Below are positions 1 to 7,482 of a stretch of 64,000 bases of DNA, in pieces. The position numbers and the translations under genes were made by a program. Within the stretch, counting starts at the first letter, position 1. Each line of letters opens with the position of its first letter. Origin of the DNA: BP-464 sp045805505 (GTDB lineage Bacteria; Actinomycetota; Thermoleophilia; Solirubrobacterales; Solirubrobacteraceae); NCBI GenBank assembly GCA_045805505.1, contig JBJMLA010000086.1:18487-82486 (forward strand), written 5' to 3'. The notes beneath the pieces were generated by a model. It was not told where the DNA came from. It was given only the letters and a program-made list of their open reading frames with translations, and searched no databases.

Positions 1-74
1 AGCGGATCGATCACCGCCGTGACGCCCTCGGCCTCGAGTTCGACGCCGGCCCAGCCCAGCCACGTGAGGTTCAT
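1..74 (-). CDS. MBL-fold hydrolase, N-terminal fragment cut by the window edge
   Basis: Only 24 codons are inside the window. Read on the minus strand from the ATG at 74 they give MNLTWLGWAGVELEAEGV followed by TAVIDPL. This matches the first strands of the metallo-beta-lactamase fold as found in UlaG-like hydrolases (TWLGHAGV ... IDP); the metal-binding histidines would lie beyond the edge. The gene is divergent from the TetR gene at 121. Its probable -10 (TATAAC, bases 87 to 82 on the minus strand) ends 7 bases before the ATG, so its mRNA is probably leaderless and controlled by that TetR protein. The family call rests on few residues. Confidence 0.55.
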   Translation of the reverse strand, partial: MNLTWLGWAGVELEAEGVTAVIDP

Positions 75-81
75 GCGCGGA

Positions 82-113
82 GTTATACAGAACGATCGTT
101 CGGTCCGTATAAT
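82..113. promoter_or_regulatory. Overlapping divergent promoters around a TetR-type operator
   Basis: TATAAT at 108-113 ends 7 bases before the ATG at 121, and TATAAC on the minus strand (bases 87-82) ends 7 bases before the ATG at 74. Between the two -10 boxes lies the perfect 12-bp palindrome GAACGATCGTTC (90-101). The outer arms TTATAC and GTATAA also mirror each other. The -35 region of each promoter must overlap the palindrome, so one bound repressor would block both genes. The sequence is seen; the repressor identity is inferred. Confidence 0.6.
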
Positions 114-120
114 CGAGCCC

Positions 121-714
121 ATGCCCCGCCGCTCCGCCACTGCCGTCGCCGAGAGCCGCGCGTCCGCGGTGCAGGCCGCGGTCGACCTCGCCTCGGTCGA
201 GGGCCTGGAGGGGATCACCATCGGGCGCCTGGCCGGCGACCTGGCCATGAGCAAGAGCGGGCTCATCGGCCGCTTCGGCGACAAGGAGGCGCTGCAGCGC
301 GCGGTCCTGGCGGCGGCGATCGAGCGCTTCACCGACGCGGTCTGGCGCCCGGCCGGCACGGCGGCGCCCGGGCTGCCCCGCCTCGAGGCGATCGTCGAGG
401 CATGGATCGCGCACCTGCGCAGCGGCGTCTTCCCCGGCGGATGCTTCGTGACCACCGCGTCGGTCGAGTACGACGCGCGGACCGGCCCGCTGCACGACGA
501 CGTGGCCGCCGCCGTGCGCCGCTGGCTCGACGTGCTCGAGGCCGAGGCGCAGATCGCGCGCGAGGCCGGCGACCTGCCCGCCGGCCGCGAGCCGGCCGAC
601 GTCGCCTTCGAGCTGCACAGCCTGGCCTCGGGCGGCAGCGTGGCCGGGCGCCTGCTCGGCGACGACCGCGCGCTGGAGCGCACGCGCGCGGCGATGCGCC
701 GGGCGCTCGGGTAG
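121..714 (+). CDS. TetR/AcrR family transcriptional regulator
   Basis: A 197-residue DNA-binding repressor. An N-terminal helix-turn-helix is visible (TIGRLAGDLAMSKSGLIGRF), followed by GDKEALQRAV, which is typical of TetR proteins. The C-terminal half resembles the TetR_C ligand domain (the FPGGCFVTTASVE region). The reading frame is open further upstream, but the ATG at 121 is the right start because TATAAT sits exactly 7 bases before it, giving a leaderless mRNA. The gene is divergent from the MBL-fold gene and shares an operator with it, so it probably represses both that gene and itself. The ligand is unknown. Confidence 0.85.
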   Translation: MPRRSATAVAESRASAVQAAVDLASVEGLEGITIGRLAGDLAMSKSGLIGRFGDKEALQRAVLAAAIERFTDAVWRPAGTAAPGLPRLEAIVEAWIAHLRSGVFPGGCFVTTASVEYDARTGPLHDDVAAAVRRWLDVLEAEAQIAREAGDLPAGREPADVAFELHSLASGGSVAGRLLGDDRALERTRAAMRRALG

Positions 715-717
715 CTT
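712..717 (+). promoter_or_regulatory. Candidate -10 for a leaderless start at 724
   Basis: TAGCTT ends 6 bases before the ATG at 724. Its TAG is also the stop codon of the TetR gene. No Shine-Dalgarno sequence is present. Confidence 0.35.
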
Positions 718-723
718 CGCGCC

Positions 724-1104
724 ATGCCCTTCCCCCGGTCCGTCCTCCTGGCCGCCGTCGCCGCGGCGCTCCTCGCCCCGGCCGTCGCCGGCGGGGCCTA
801 CGACCCGCCGGAGGGCGTCGGGCACACCGCGCAGGGCGGCGTCGTCTTCCAGATCCACTACGGCGACAACGTCTACTCCTACGACTTCCACTTCGTGACG
901 AAGTGCGGGACCGTGCGCATCCCCGGCAAGCTCTTCTGGGGCGAGTCGGAGTCGAGCTTCAGCTACCGCAGCACCGACGGCCGTGTGGCGATGTACACCT
1001 ACAACTTCACGGGCCCCGACCGCGGCGGCTACGGCTGGGTCAGCGACCGTCGCGCCAACGGCTGCCGCACCGGCCGCCTGAAGTTCAAGCTCGACCAGGG
1101 CTGA
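724..1104 (+). CDS. Small secreted protein of unknown function
   Basis: 126 residues. Residues 1-23 form a signal peptide (arginine at position 5, then LLAAVAAALLAPAVAGG). The mature part is rich in aromatic residues and glycine (the YGDNVYSYDFHF and MYTYNFTG regions), with two cysteines (KCGT and NGCR) that could form one disulfide. It looks like a small all-beta exported protein. I do not recognise the family. It follows the TetR gene by 9 bases but has its own possible -10. Confidence 0.6.
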   Translation: MPFPRSVLLAAVAAALLAPAVAGGAYDPPEGVGHTAQGGVVFQIHYGDNVYSYDFHFVTKCGTVRIPGKLFWGESESSFSYRSTDGRVAMYTYNFTGPDRGGYGWVSDRRANGCRTGRLKFKLDQG

Positions 1105-1110
1105 GGCGCG

Positions 1111-2394
1111 CTACTTCGGCATCCCGCTCGGCTTGCACGCCCTGGAGGCGTGGCCGAGGTGGCGCAGGCACAGCTCGACCTCGGCCGGCTTGCCCTGTGC
1201 GGTGTAGTCGCCGTTGGTCTTGACGTAGCCGATCTTGGGCAGCCAGTTCCACCAGTAGATGCCGCGGAACCAGCCGCCCTGGCGGGCCACGCCGCTCCAG
1301 AAGTCGAACGACGCGTGGATCGGGCGCTCCTGGGCCTGCATGTTGATCTTGCCGCCGGCGCCGGCCTGCTCGTAGTCGCCCTTGAACGGGCCGGCTGACG
1401 TGCCACCGCGGCTGACGTAGCCCAGGCCGGTCAGCAGCACCGGCTTGAGGTACTCGTCGTGGAGCGCGCGCAGCGCAGCACCCGGCGGCATCCCGCCCTG
1501 CAGGAAGTTGAACGTCCAGCCCTGGCGCAGGCGGCTGATCGACGGGTTGTCGTGGTCGGGGTCGTTGCCGTTGATCAGCGGCCAGAAGCCCTCGACGCCG
1601 ATGTAGTCGAGGTCGTCCCAGAAGAACAGGGGCTGCTCGGGGTCGTAGGCGTCCTTGTAGATCGCGTCCCAGCGCGTCGCGTAGGTCAGCTTGCCGGCGA
1701 ACCCGCCCTTGCCGTCGGCCATCAGGTCGCCCGTGCGGATGTCGGCGATCATCGCCCGCCACTCCTCCTGCTCGGCGGGGCTGTCGGTCATCTTCGTCAG
1801 GCCGGTGCCGACGACGAGCATGTCGGCGCCGACGTCGCGCGCCAGCGCGGCGTAGCGGCCGAGCATTACCCGGTAGGAGGCGAACCAGGCCGCCCGGTCG
1901 TCGGGATCGGCGAAGTTGATGTACTCGCGGCCGGCCTGGGCCTGCGGGTTGCGCCCGACGTCGACGAGCGGCTTGATCTCGATCTTCATGCCCAGCTTCT
2001 TCGCGTAGAGCATCGCCTTGCGCGTGGCGGCCAGCGACGGGGTCTGGCACTTCGTGTAGTCCGTGCGCGGCCGGCCCTTGCAGTCCTTGGGCGAGCCGTA
2101 GGCCGGGTTGATGTCGGTCGAGGCGAGGTCGTCGCCGCGCAGCGGGTCCTTCCAGTACTGGATCCAGCGCATGGCGAACATCGCGTGATCGGCGTGCGCG
2201 CGGCCGTGGAGCTGGCGCATCCAGTAGTAGAAGCGGTCGCCGCCGAACTGGTCCCAGCGGAACGCCGCGACGTTCATGCCCTTCTGCCAGGACTCCGGCA
2301 ATGGCTTGATCGTCCGGGCCTGCGCGGTCGGCGCGGCGAGCGCGAGCAGGACCAGCAGCGGGATGAGGCGGCGGAGCATCGACATTCCAGACAC
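1111..2394 (-). CDS. Secreted GH113-like TIM-barrel protein, probably catalytically inactive
   Basis: 427 residues with a signal peptide (LIPLLVLLALAAPTAQA). The mature part reads like the glycoside hydrolase 113 / mannanase-like barrel: WQKGMNVAAF at the N terminus, IEIKPLVDVG, GADMLVVGT, DYIGVEGFWPL, KPVLLTGLGY and RGIYWWNWLP. In active members the strand-4 acid/base and strand-7 nucleophile glutamates lie in GTEL and TEIGY contexts. Here both positions are glycine (about G198 and G323), so sugar binding without hydrolysis is likely. The start is uncertain: GTG 2394, ATG 2385 and ATG 2379 are all compatible with the signal peptide. It is divergent from the TetR gene at 2474. Confidence 0.65.
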   Translation of the reverse strand: MSGMSMLRRLIPLLVLLALAAPTAQARTIKPLPESWQKGMNVAAFRWDQFGGDRFYYWMRQLHGRAHADHAMFAMRWIQYWKDPLRGDDLASTDINPAYGSPKDCKGRPRTDYTKCQTPSLAATRKAMLYAKKLGMKIEIKPLVDVGRNPQAQAGREYINFADPDDRAAWFASYRVMLGRYAALARDVGADMLVVGTGLTKMTDSPAEQEEWRAMIADIRTGDLMADGKGGFAGKLTYATRWDAIYKDAYDPEQPLFFWDDLDYIGVEGFWPLINGNDPDHDNPSISRLRQGWTFNFLQGGMPPGAALRALHDEYLKPVLLTGLGYVSRGGTSAGPFKGDYEQAGAGGKINMQAQERPIHASFDFWSGVARQGGWFRGIYWWNWLPKIGYVKTNGDYTAQGKPAEVELCLRHLGHASRACKPSGMPK

Positions 2395-2436
2395 TCATTC
2401 GGCGCGAACGTCGCGGTCCTTCAACCGTGACGCAGG

Positions 2437-2463
2437 GGTACCGCTCCTGTACCTGTAGGGTAC
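2437..2463. promoter_or_regulatory. Inverted repeats upstream of the TetR gene, candidate operator
   Basis: GTACC-TGTAG-GGTAC (2449-2463) is a perfect inverted repeat with a 5-base centre. A further GGTACC lies just upstream (2437-2442). TAGGGT at 2456-2461 could be the -10 of the TetR gene starting at 2474. The site lies between the divergent genes starting at 2394 and 2474. Confidence 0.4.
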
Positions 2464-2473
2464 GCGACCTTCC

Positions 2474-3115
2474 GTGTCGCTGGTCAGCCGCCACCCCGAC
2501 CTCGAACCGCGCCTGGGCGCCCGCCGCGACGACGTCGCCCAGGGCCAGCGCGCGCGCCTGCTGGCCGCCATCGCCCACGTGGTCGGCGAGCGCGGCTGGG
2601 CGGCCACCACCGTCGCCGAGGTCGTGCGCGAGGCGGGCGTGTCGCGCTCGACGTTCTACGAGCACTTCGCCGGCAAGGACGCCTGCTTCCTCGAGGCCTA
2701 CCGCCACGGCATGGAGGTCCTCGACGCCGAGGTCGACCGCGCGGTCACGCAGGCGGCGCCGGGCGACTGGCGCGCGCAGCTGCGCGCGGGCATCCGCGCC
2801 TACCTCGGCGTGCTCGAGGCCGACGAGGCGACGGCGCGCACATACCTGCTCGAGATCCACCACGCCGGCGAGGCCGCGCTGGCCGAGCGCACCGCGGCGA
2901 TGCGCCGCTTCGCCGAGCGCTACCGCGCCAGCGGCCGCGCCGCCGGGGCGCGCGAGGCGCACCCGGAGTCGCTGTTCGTCCTCTGCGCGGGAACCGAGCA
3001 GCTGTGCGCCGAGCGCCTGCGCGCGGGCGCCAGCGTCAGCGATCTCGAAGACGTGTTCATGCTCACCGCCGAGGCTGTCCTTCTCGGTACCAATCCAGAT
3101 CAGGAGGAGTCCTAG
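2474..3115 (+). CDS. TetR/AcrR family regulator of the acyl-CoA dehydrogenase genes
   Basis: 213 residues. The N-terminal helix-turn-helix is clear (TTVAEVVREAGVSRSTFYEHF, then GKDACFLEAY). The remainder is the helical ligand-binding domain. The GTG start at 2474 is 12 bases after a possible TAGGGT -10. Its stop codon shares a base with the GTG start of the first acyl-CoA dehydrogenase (TAGTG), so the three genes form one transcript. By analogy with FadR/KstR-type TetR proteins it probably responds to an acyl-CoA that the downstream enzymes consume; that is an inference from position. Confidence 0.85.
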   Translation: MSLVSRHPDLEPRLGARRDDVAQGQRARLLAAIAHVVGERGWAATTVAEVVREAGVSRSTFYEHFAGKDACFLEAYRHGMEVLDAEVDRAVTQAAPGDWRAQLRAGIRAYLGVLEADEATARTYLLEIHHAGEAALAERTAAMRRFAERYRASGRAAGAREAHPESLFVLCAGTEQLCAERLRAGASVSDLEDVFMLTAEAVLLGTNPDQEES

Positions 3116-4254
3116 TGGACCTCACGTTCACCGAGTCCCAGCTCGCGTTCCGCGACGAGCTGCGCGAGTGGCTCGAAGGCAACCCGCCCGGCCCCGAGCC
3201 CGAGGGCGAGGACGCCGGCTACAACTGGCGCCGCGACTGGCAGCGCAAGCTCAACGAGGGCGGCTGGGCCGGCGTGCACTGGCCGACCGAGTACGGCGGC
3301 CGCGGCGCGTCGCTGATGGAGACCGCGATCTTCTTCGAGGAGATGGGCAAGGCCAACGCCCCGCTTCCGGCCAACGTCCTGGGCCTGCTGCTGGCCGGCC
3401 CCACGATCATGATCTGGGGCACGCCGGAGCAGAAGGAGCGCTACCTCCAGCCGATCCTGTCGGCCGAGGAGATCTGGTGCCAGGGCTTCTCCGAGCCCGA
3501 CGCCGGCTCCGACCTCGCCGCGCTCAAGACCCGCGCGGTCCGCGACGGCGACGAGTGGGTCGTCACGGGCCAGAAGGTGTGGACCTCCGGGGCGCAGTAC
3601 TCGAAGTGGTGCATGCTCGTCGCGCGCACCGACCAGGACGCGGCCAAGCACAAGGGCCTGTCCTATTTCCTGATGGACATGGACCAGCCGGGCGTCGAGG
3701 TCGTGCCGCTGAGGCAGATCACCGGCGATCCGGAGTTCAACGAGCTGTTCATCCAGGAGGCGCGGATCCCGCACGAGAACCTCCTCGGCGGCGAGGGCAA
3801 CGGCTGGAAGGTCGCGCTGACGACGCTCATGAACGAGCGCGCCGGCCTCGGGTTCTTCCTCCAGGTCCGGCTGCGCCAGCTCGTCGACGAGCTCTACGAC
3901 GAGGCGGGCCGCACGGGCGCCCTCGACGATCCGCGCGTCGCCGACGCGCTCGCCGACCTGCACATCCGCACCGAGATCCTGCGCCTGACCGCCTACCGCG
4001 GCCTGAGCGTGATCGAGCAGTACGGCCAGCCCGGGCCCGAGGGCTCGCTGGTCAAGTGGCTGTGGTCGGAGACCAACCAGATCCTCACGCAGCTCGCACC
4101 GGGGATCGTCGGGCCCGACGCGCTGACGGCCGGCACCCGCTGGTCCTATGAGCTGCTGCGCGCCCGCGGCAACACGATCGAGGGCGGCACGACGGAGATC
4201 CTCAAGAACATCATCGCCGAGCGCGTGCTCGGCCTGCCCCGGGCCGGGAGGTAA
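3115..4254 (+). CDS. Acyl-CoA dehydrogenase, large partner
   Basis: 379 residues, normal length for the family. FAD-dependent alpha,beta-desaturation of an acyl-CoA. Visible family blocks are QGFSEPDAGSDLA, WVVTGQKVWTSGAQY (flavin/substrate loop) and the C-terminal ARGNTIEGGTTEILKNIIAE. The start is GTG 3115, overlapping the TetR stop, with a strong AGGAGG about 8 bases upstream. The next gene, 5 bases on, encodes a shorter homologue. Such tandem pairs in actinobacteria (ChsE, IpdE and FadE28-FadE29 types) form alpha2beta2 enzymes acting on bulky steroid-like or branched acyl-CoAs. The substrate here cannot be read from the sequence. Confidence 0.88.
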   Translation: MDLTFTESQLAFRDELREWLEGNPPGPEPEGEDAGYNWRRDWQRKLNEGGWAGVHWPTEYGGRGASLMETAIFFEEMGKANAPLPANVLGLLLAGPTIMIWGTPEQKERYLQPILSAEEIWCQGFSEPDAGSDLAALKTRAVRDGDEWVVTGQKVWTSGAQYSKWCMLVARTDQDAAKHKGLSYFLMDMDQPGVEVVPLRQITGDPEFNELFIQEARIPHENLLGGEGNGWKVALTTLMNERAGLGFFLQVRLRQLVDELYDEAGRTGALDDPRVADALADLHIRTEILRLTAYRGLSVIEQYGQPGPEGSLVKWLWSETNQILTQLAPGIVGPDALTAGTRWSYELLRARGNTIEGGTTEILKNIIAERVLGLPRAGR

Positions 4255-4259
4255 CGAAG

Positions 4260-5246
4260 ATGCGTTTCACGCTGTCGGAAGACCAGAACGAGATCAAGCG
4301 CACGGCGAAGGACCTCCTCGCCGCGCGTGCCGGGACCGCGGCGCTGCGCGAGCACGCCGAGGCCGGCACCTACGACGACGCGCTGTGGAAGGAGCTGTCG
4401 GAGCTGGGCTGGCCCGGCATCGCCGTCAGTGAGGAGCACGGCGGGCAGGGCCTCGGCCTCGTCGAGCTGTGCGTGCTCGTCGAGGAGCTCGGCTACGCCT
4501 GCGCGGCGGTGCCGTTCCTCGGCAGCGCGCTGGCCGCGCTGGCCCTCGAGCAGGCGGGCGAGACCGAGTGGCTGCCCAAGCTCGCCTCGGGTGAGGCACG
4601 CGGGGCGTTCGGCCCCGCCGGGGCGCTGATCCCCGACGCGGCGGGCGCCGACGTCGTCGTCGTCCTCGACGCCGAGGGCCACGGCACGCTCGTCCCGGGC
4701 AGCGCCGTGGAGACGGTGGACGCGATCGACTCGACCCGGCGCTACGGCACGGTCGCGGCCGCCGACGGCGAGCCGCTGGGCGACGTCTGCGCCGCCCTGG
4801 GCCGCGCGCTCGTCGCCGTCTCGGCCGAGCTCGTCGGCGTCAGCCAGCGCGCGCTCGACCTCAGCGTCGAGTACGTCAAGGAGCGCAAGCAGTTCGGCGT
4901 CGCGGTCGGCACGTTCCAGGCCGTCCAGCACAAGGCGGCGCAGATGCTGCTCGACACCGAGGGCGGCCGGTCGGCGACGTACTTCGCCGCCTGGACCGCG
5001 GACGCCGAGCCCGACCGCCTGGCGCTCGCTGCGGCCGGCGCCAAGGCCTGGACGTCTGACCGCGCGCGCGACGCGACGGCCTCGGCGATCCAGCTGCACG
5101 GCGGCATCGGCTTCACGTGGGAGGCCGACGTCCACTGGTGGTACAAGCGCGCCCAACTCGACGCCGCCTTCCTGGGGGGCGGCAGCGAGCACCGCGCGCG
5201 GATCTCACAGCTCGTGTCACGAGACCGCGCCGGAACCGCCGCCTGA
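4260..5246 (+). CDS. Acyl-CoA dehydrogenase, short partner subunit
   Basis: 328 residues, about 50 shorter than a stand-alone enzyme. It begins MRFTLSEDQNEIKRTAKDLL and carries GIAVSEEHGGQGLGL, VKERKQFGVAVGTFQAVQHK and IQLHGGIGFTWEADVHWWYK, all typical acyl-CoA dehydrogenase blocks. The middle beta domain is reduced, as in the small subunits of heterotetrameric FadE enzymes. It starts 5 bases after the large partner and is co-transcribed with it. The repeat at 5254-5288 follows it and may act as terminator. Confidence 0.85.
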   Translation: MRFTLSEDQNEIKRTAKDLLAARAGTAALREHAEAGTYDDALWKELSELGWPGIAVSEEHGGQGLGLVELCVLVEELGYACAAVPFLGSALAALALEQAGETEWLPKLASGEARGAFGPAGALIPDAAGADVVVVLDAEGHGTLVPGSAVETVDAIDSTRRYGTVAAADGEPLGDVCAALGRALVAVSAELVGVSQRALDLSVEYVKERKQFGVAVGTFQAVQHKAAQMLLDTEGGRSATYFAAWTADAEPDRLALAAAGAKAWTSDRARDATASAIQLHGGIGFTWEADVHWWYKRAQLDAAFLGGGSEHRARISQLVSRDRAGTAA

Positions 5247-5253
5247 CCGCAAC

Positions 5254-5288
5254 GCGAACCTCAAGGGGTCTGACCCCTTGAGGTTCGC
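5254..5288. repeat. Palindromic intergenic repeat, copy A (perfect 17-bp arms)
   Basis: The left arm (5254-5270) and right arm (5272-5288) are perfect reverse complements around one central T. The core is AAGGGGTC-T-GACCCCTT, flanked by AACCTC / GAGGTT. Related elements lie at 34790, 40474 and 58162. It sits between two same-strand genes and could form a hairpin in the RNA, but no T-run follows it. Confidence 0.8.
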
Positions 5289-5309
5289 CCCGCGGCGGGG
5301 CGCTGCGGA

Positions 5310-5315
5310 TAGTGT
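5310..5315 (+). promoter_or_regulatory. Candidate -10 for a leaderless start at 5322
   Basis: TAGTGT ends 6 bases before the GTG at 5322. No Shine-Dalgarno sequence. Confidence 0.45.
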
Positions 5316-5321
5316 CGCGCG

Positions 5322-7478
5322 GTGAGCTCCCACCGCCGCGCTGCCATCGTCCTCGCCGCCCTCTGCTGCCTCGCCGCCGGAGCCGTCCCGTCGCCGGCCT
5401 CCGCGGCGCACGTGTGCGACACGCTGCTGGGCAAGAGCACGTGCCTGGCCCCGTTCCCCAACGACTGGTTCACCGTCGCCGACAAGCGCACGGCGACCGG
5501 CCGGCGGGTGGCGATCGCCCGCGCGGCGATGCCCGCCAACGGCACCGGCGTCCACATCGATCCGGCGGAGTGGAACCGCAACGACGGCTTCAGCCCCGGC
5601 ATCACGGTGATCGCCCGGATCCCCGGCCTCGAGACGCAGGCGGCGTTCGTCAAGAGCGGCCTGGTCCCGAGCACCGACATGGGCCGCTACGCCAACCGCA
5701 AGCAGGCCGCGGTCGTCCTCGACGCCAAGACGGGCAAGCGCCACCCGATCTGGGCCGAGCTCGACGCGCTGGCCAAGGCCGACGCGGACCGCAACCTGAT
5801 GCTGCGCCCGGCGCGCAACTACCGCGAGGGCCACCGCTACATCGTGGCGCTGCGGGGCCTGCGGGGCGCGAACGGCAAGCTGCTGAAGGCGCCCGCGGGC
5901 TTCCGGGTCTTCCGCGATCGGCTGGCCTCCAAGGACAAGGCGGTCAACGGCCGGCGCGGGCACATGGAGTCGCTGTTCAAGGCGCTCAAGAAGGCCGGCA
6001 TCGCCCGCAAGGGCCTGTACGCCGCGTGGGACTTCACCGTCGCGAGCGAGCGGTCGCTGTCCGAGCGCATGCTCCACATCCGCAACGACGCGTTCGCACA
6101 GCTCGGCGACAAGGACCTCGCCGACGGCAAGGTCGCCGGGCGCGCGCCGGCCTTCGCCGTCAGCAAGGTCACCGACTTCGAGCGCTGCACCGCGCCGGAG
6201 GACCAGAAGTGCGCGGCCGGGACCGACCGCGAGCTGCGCCGCCAGATCGAGGGCACGTTCGAGGTGCCGTGCTACCTCGACCAGCCGGGCTGTCCGCCGG
6301 GCTCGGGCTTCGACCTCGACGCCAAGGGCCTGCCGGTCCAGACCGCGGGCAACGTCGAGCAGGCGCCGTTCGTCTGCAACGTCCCGTGGGCCGCCACCGA
6401 CGCGTCCGGCACGGTCAAGCTCCTGCCCGCCCTGTACGGCCACGGCCTGTTCGGCGACATCGGCGAGGCGCGCCGTTCGCGCAACGTCCACCAGCTCGGC
6501 GACGAGAACCGCGTGCTCGTCTGCGCGACCGACTTCAAGGGCATGTCCGACGAGGACGTGCCGCAGGCCGCCCCGGCGCTGCTGGACCTCTCGAAGTTCC
6601 CGCCGATCGTCGACCGCCTCCAGCAGGGCCTGCTGAACTTCACGTTCCTCGGCCGCCTGCTCAACACCCCCGACGGCTTCGCCGCCAGCGACGCCTTCAA
6701 GCTCGGCGGCGCGACGTTCGTCGACACCTCGGCGGTCACCTACTACGGCAACAGCCAGGGCGGCATCCTCGGCGGGGCGCTGACGGCGATCTCGCCCGAC
6801 GTGACGCGCTCGGTGCTCTACGTGCCCGGCATGACCTACTCGGTCCTGCTGCCGCGCAGCGTCGACTTCGACGACCCCGACCCGACCGAGGCCGACTTCG
6901 CGGGCCTGCTCTACGGCACGGCGGGCTACCCGGACGAGGCCACCCACCCGCTGGTCCTCGACATCATGCAGATGCTCTGGGACCGCGGCGAGCCGTCGGG
7001 CTACGCGCAGCACATGACGACCGATCCGCTGCCCGGGACGCCCGCTCATCACGTGCTCATGGAGATCGCCATCGGCGATCACCAGGTGGCCAACATCCAG
7101 GCCGAGGTGATGGCGCGCACGATCGGCGCCCGGCTGCGCGTGCCGTCCTATGACGTGGGCCGCAACCTGGCGGAGAACCCGGCGTTCGGCCTCGGGATCC
7201 TCGGCGGCCTGCCGATCGACGACAACGCGATCATCCCCTGGGACATCGGCCCGCTGCGCCAGCAGGACGGCAAGACGATGGGCACCGACCCGCCGCCGCC
7301 GACCAACGTCCCGCCGACCACCGGCCAGGATCCGCACGACTACGTCATCGAGCAGTCGCCCGCGATCCGCCGCCAGATCTCGGAGTACCTGCGCCCGGGC
7401 GGCAAGATCGTCGAGGTCTGCAACGCGATGCCGTGCCGCACGCCGGACTGGGCGGGACCGCCGGCCGATCTAGGCTGA
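5322..7478 (+). CDS. Large secreted protein with an alpha/beta-hydrolase serine motif
   Basis: 718 residues. The signal peptide runs to about residue 28 (IVLAALCCLAAGAVPSPASA). Near residue 480 is YYGNSQGGILGGAL, a G-x-S-x-G nucleophile elbow, followed by YVPGMTYSVLLPRS. The N-terminal 400 residues have no motif I know, but start with a CDTLLGKSTCLAPFPNDWFT segment seen in long uncharacterised exported lipase-like proteins. A His near residue 585 (GDHQVANIQAEVMA) could complete a triad. Most likely an extracellular esterase; substrate unknown. The GTG start is supported by the -10 at 5310. Confidence 0.65.
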   Translation: MSSHRRAAIVLAALCCLAAGAVPSPASAAHVCDTLLGKSTCLAPFPNDWFTVADKRTATGRRVAIARAAMPANGTGVHIDPAEWNRNDGFSPGITVIARIPGLETQAAFVKSGLVPSTDMGRYANRKQAAVVLDAKTGKRHPIWAELDALAKADADRNLMLRPARNYREGHRYIVALRGLRGANGKLLKAPAGFRVFRDRLASKDKAVNGRRGHMESLFKALKKAGIARKGLYAAWDFTVASERSLSERMLHIRNDAFAQLGDKDLADGKVAGRAPAFAVSKVTDFERCTAPEDQKCAAGTDRELRRQIEGTFEVPCYLDQPGCPPGSGFDLDAKGLPVQTAGNVEQAPFVCNVPWAATDASGTVKLLPALYGHGLFGDIGEARRSRNVHQLGDENRVLVCATDFKGMSDEDVPQAAPALLDLSKFPPIVDRLQQGLLNFTFLGRLLNTPDGFAASDAFKLGGATFVDTSAVTYYGNSQGGILGGALTAISPDVTRSVLYVPGMTYSVLLPRSVDFDDPDPTEADFAGLLYGTAGYPDEATHPLVLDIMQMLWDRGEPSGYAQHMTTDPLPGTPAHHVLMEIAIGDHQVANIQAEVMARTIGARLRVPSYDVGRNLAENPAFGLGILGGLPIDDNAIIPWDIGPLRQQDGKTMGTDPPPPTNVPPTTGQDPHDYVIEQSPAIRRQISEYLRPGGKIVEVCNAMPCRTPDWAGPPADLG
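7471..7476 (+). promoter_or_regulatory. Candidate -10 for a leaderless xseA start
   Basis: TAGGCT ends 6 bases before the GTG at 7483. It lies inside the last codons of the upstream gene. Confidence 0.45.
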
Positions 7479-7482
7479 GGGG

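Noticed and set aside
5217..7337. 706-codon open frame on the minus strand opposite the secreted esterase-like gene
   Set aside because: Shadow frame: it has low-complexity Arg/Val/Leu/Gly content and no motif, while the plus strand has a signal peptide and a serine motif.
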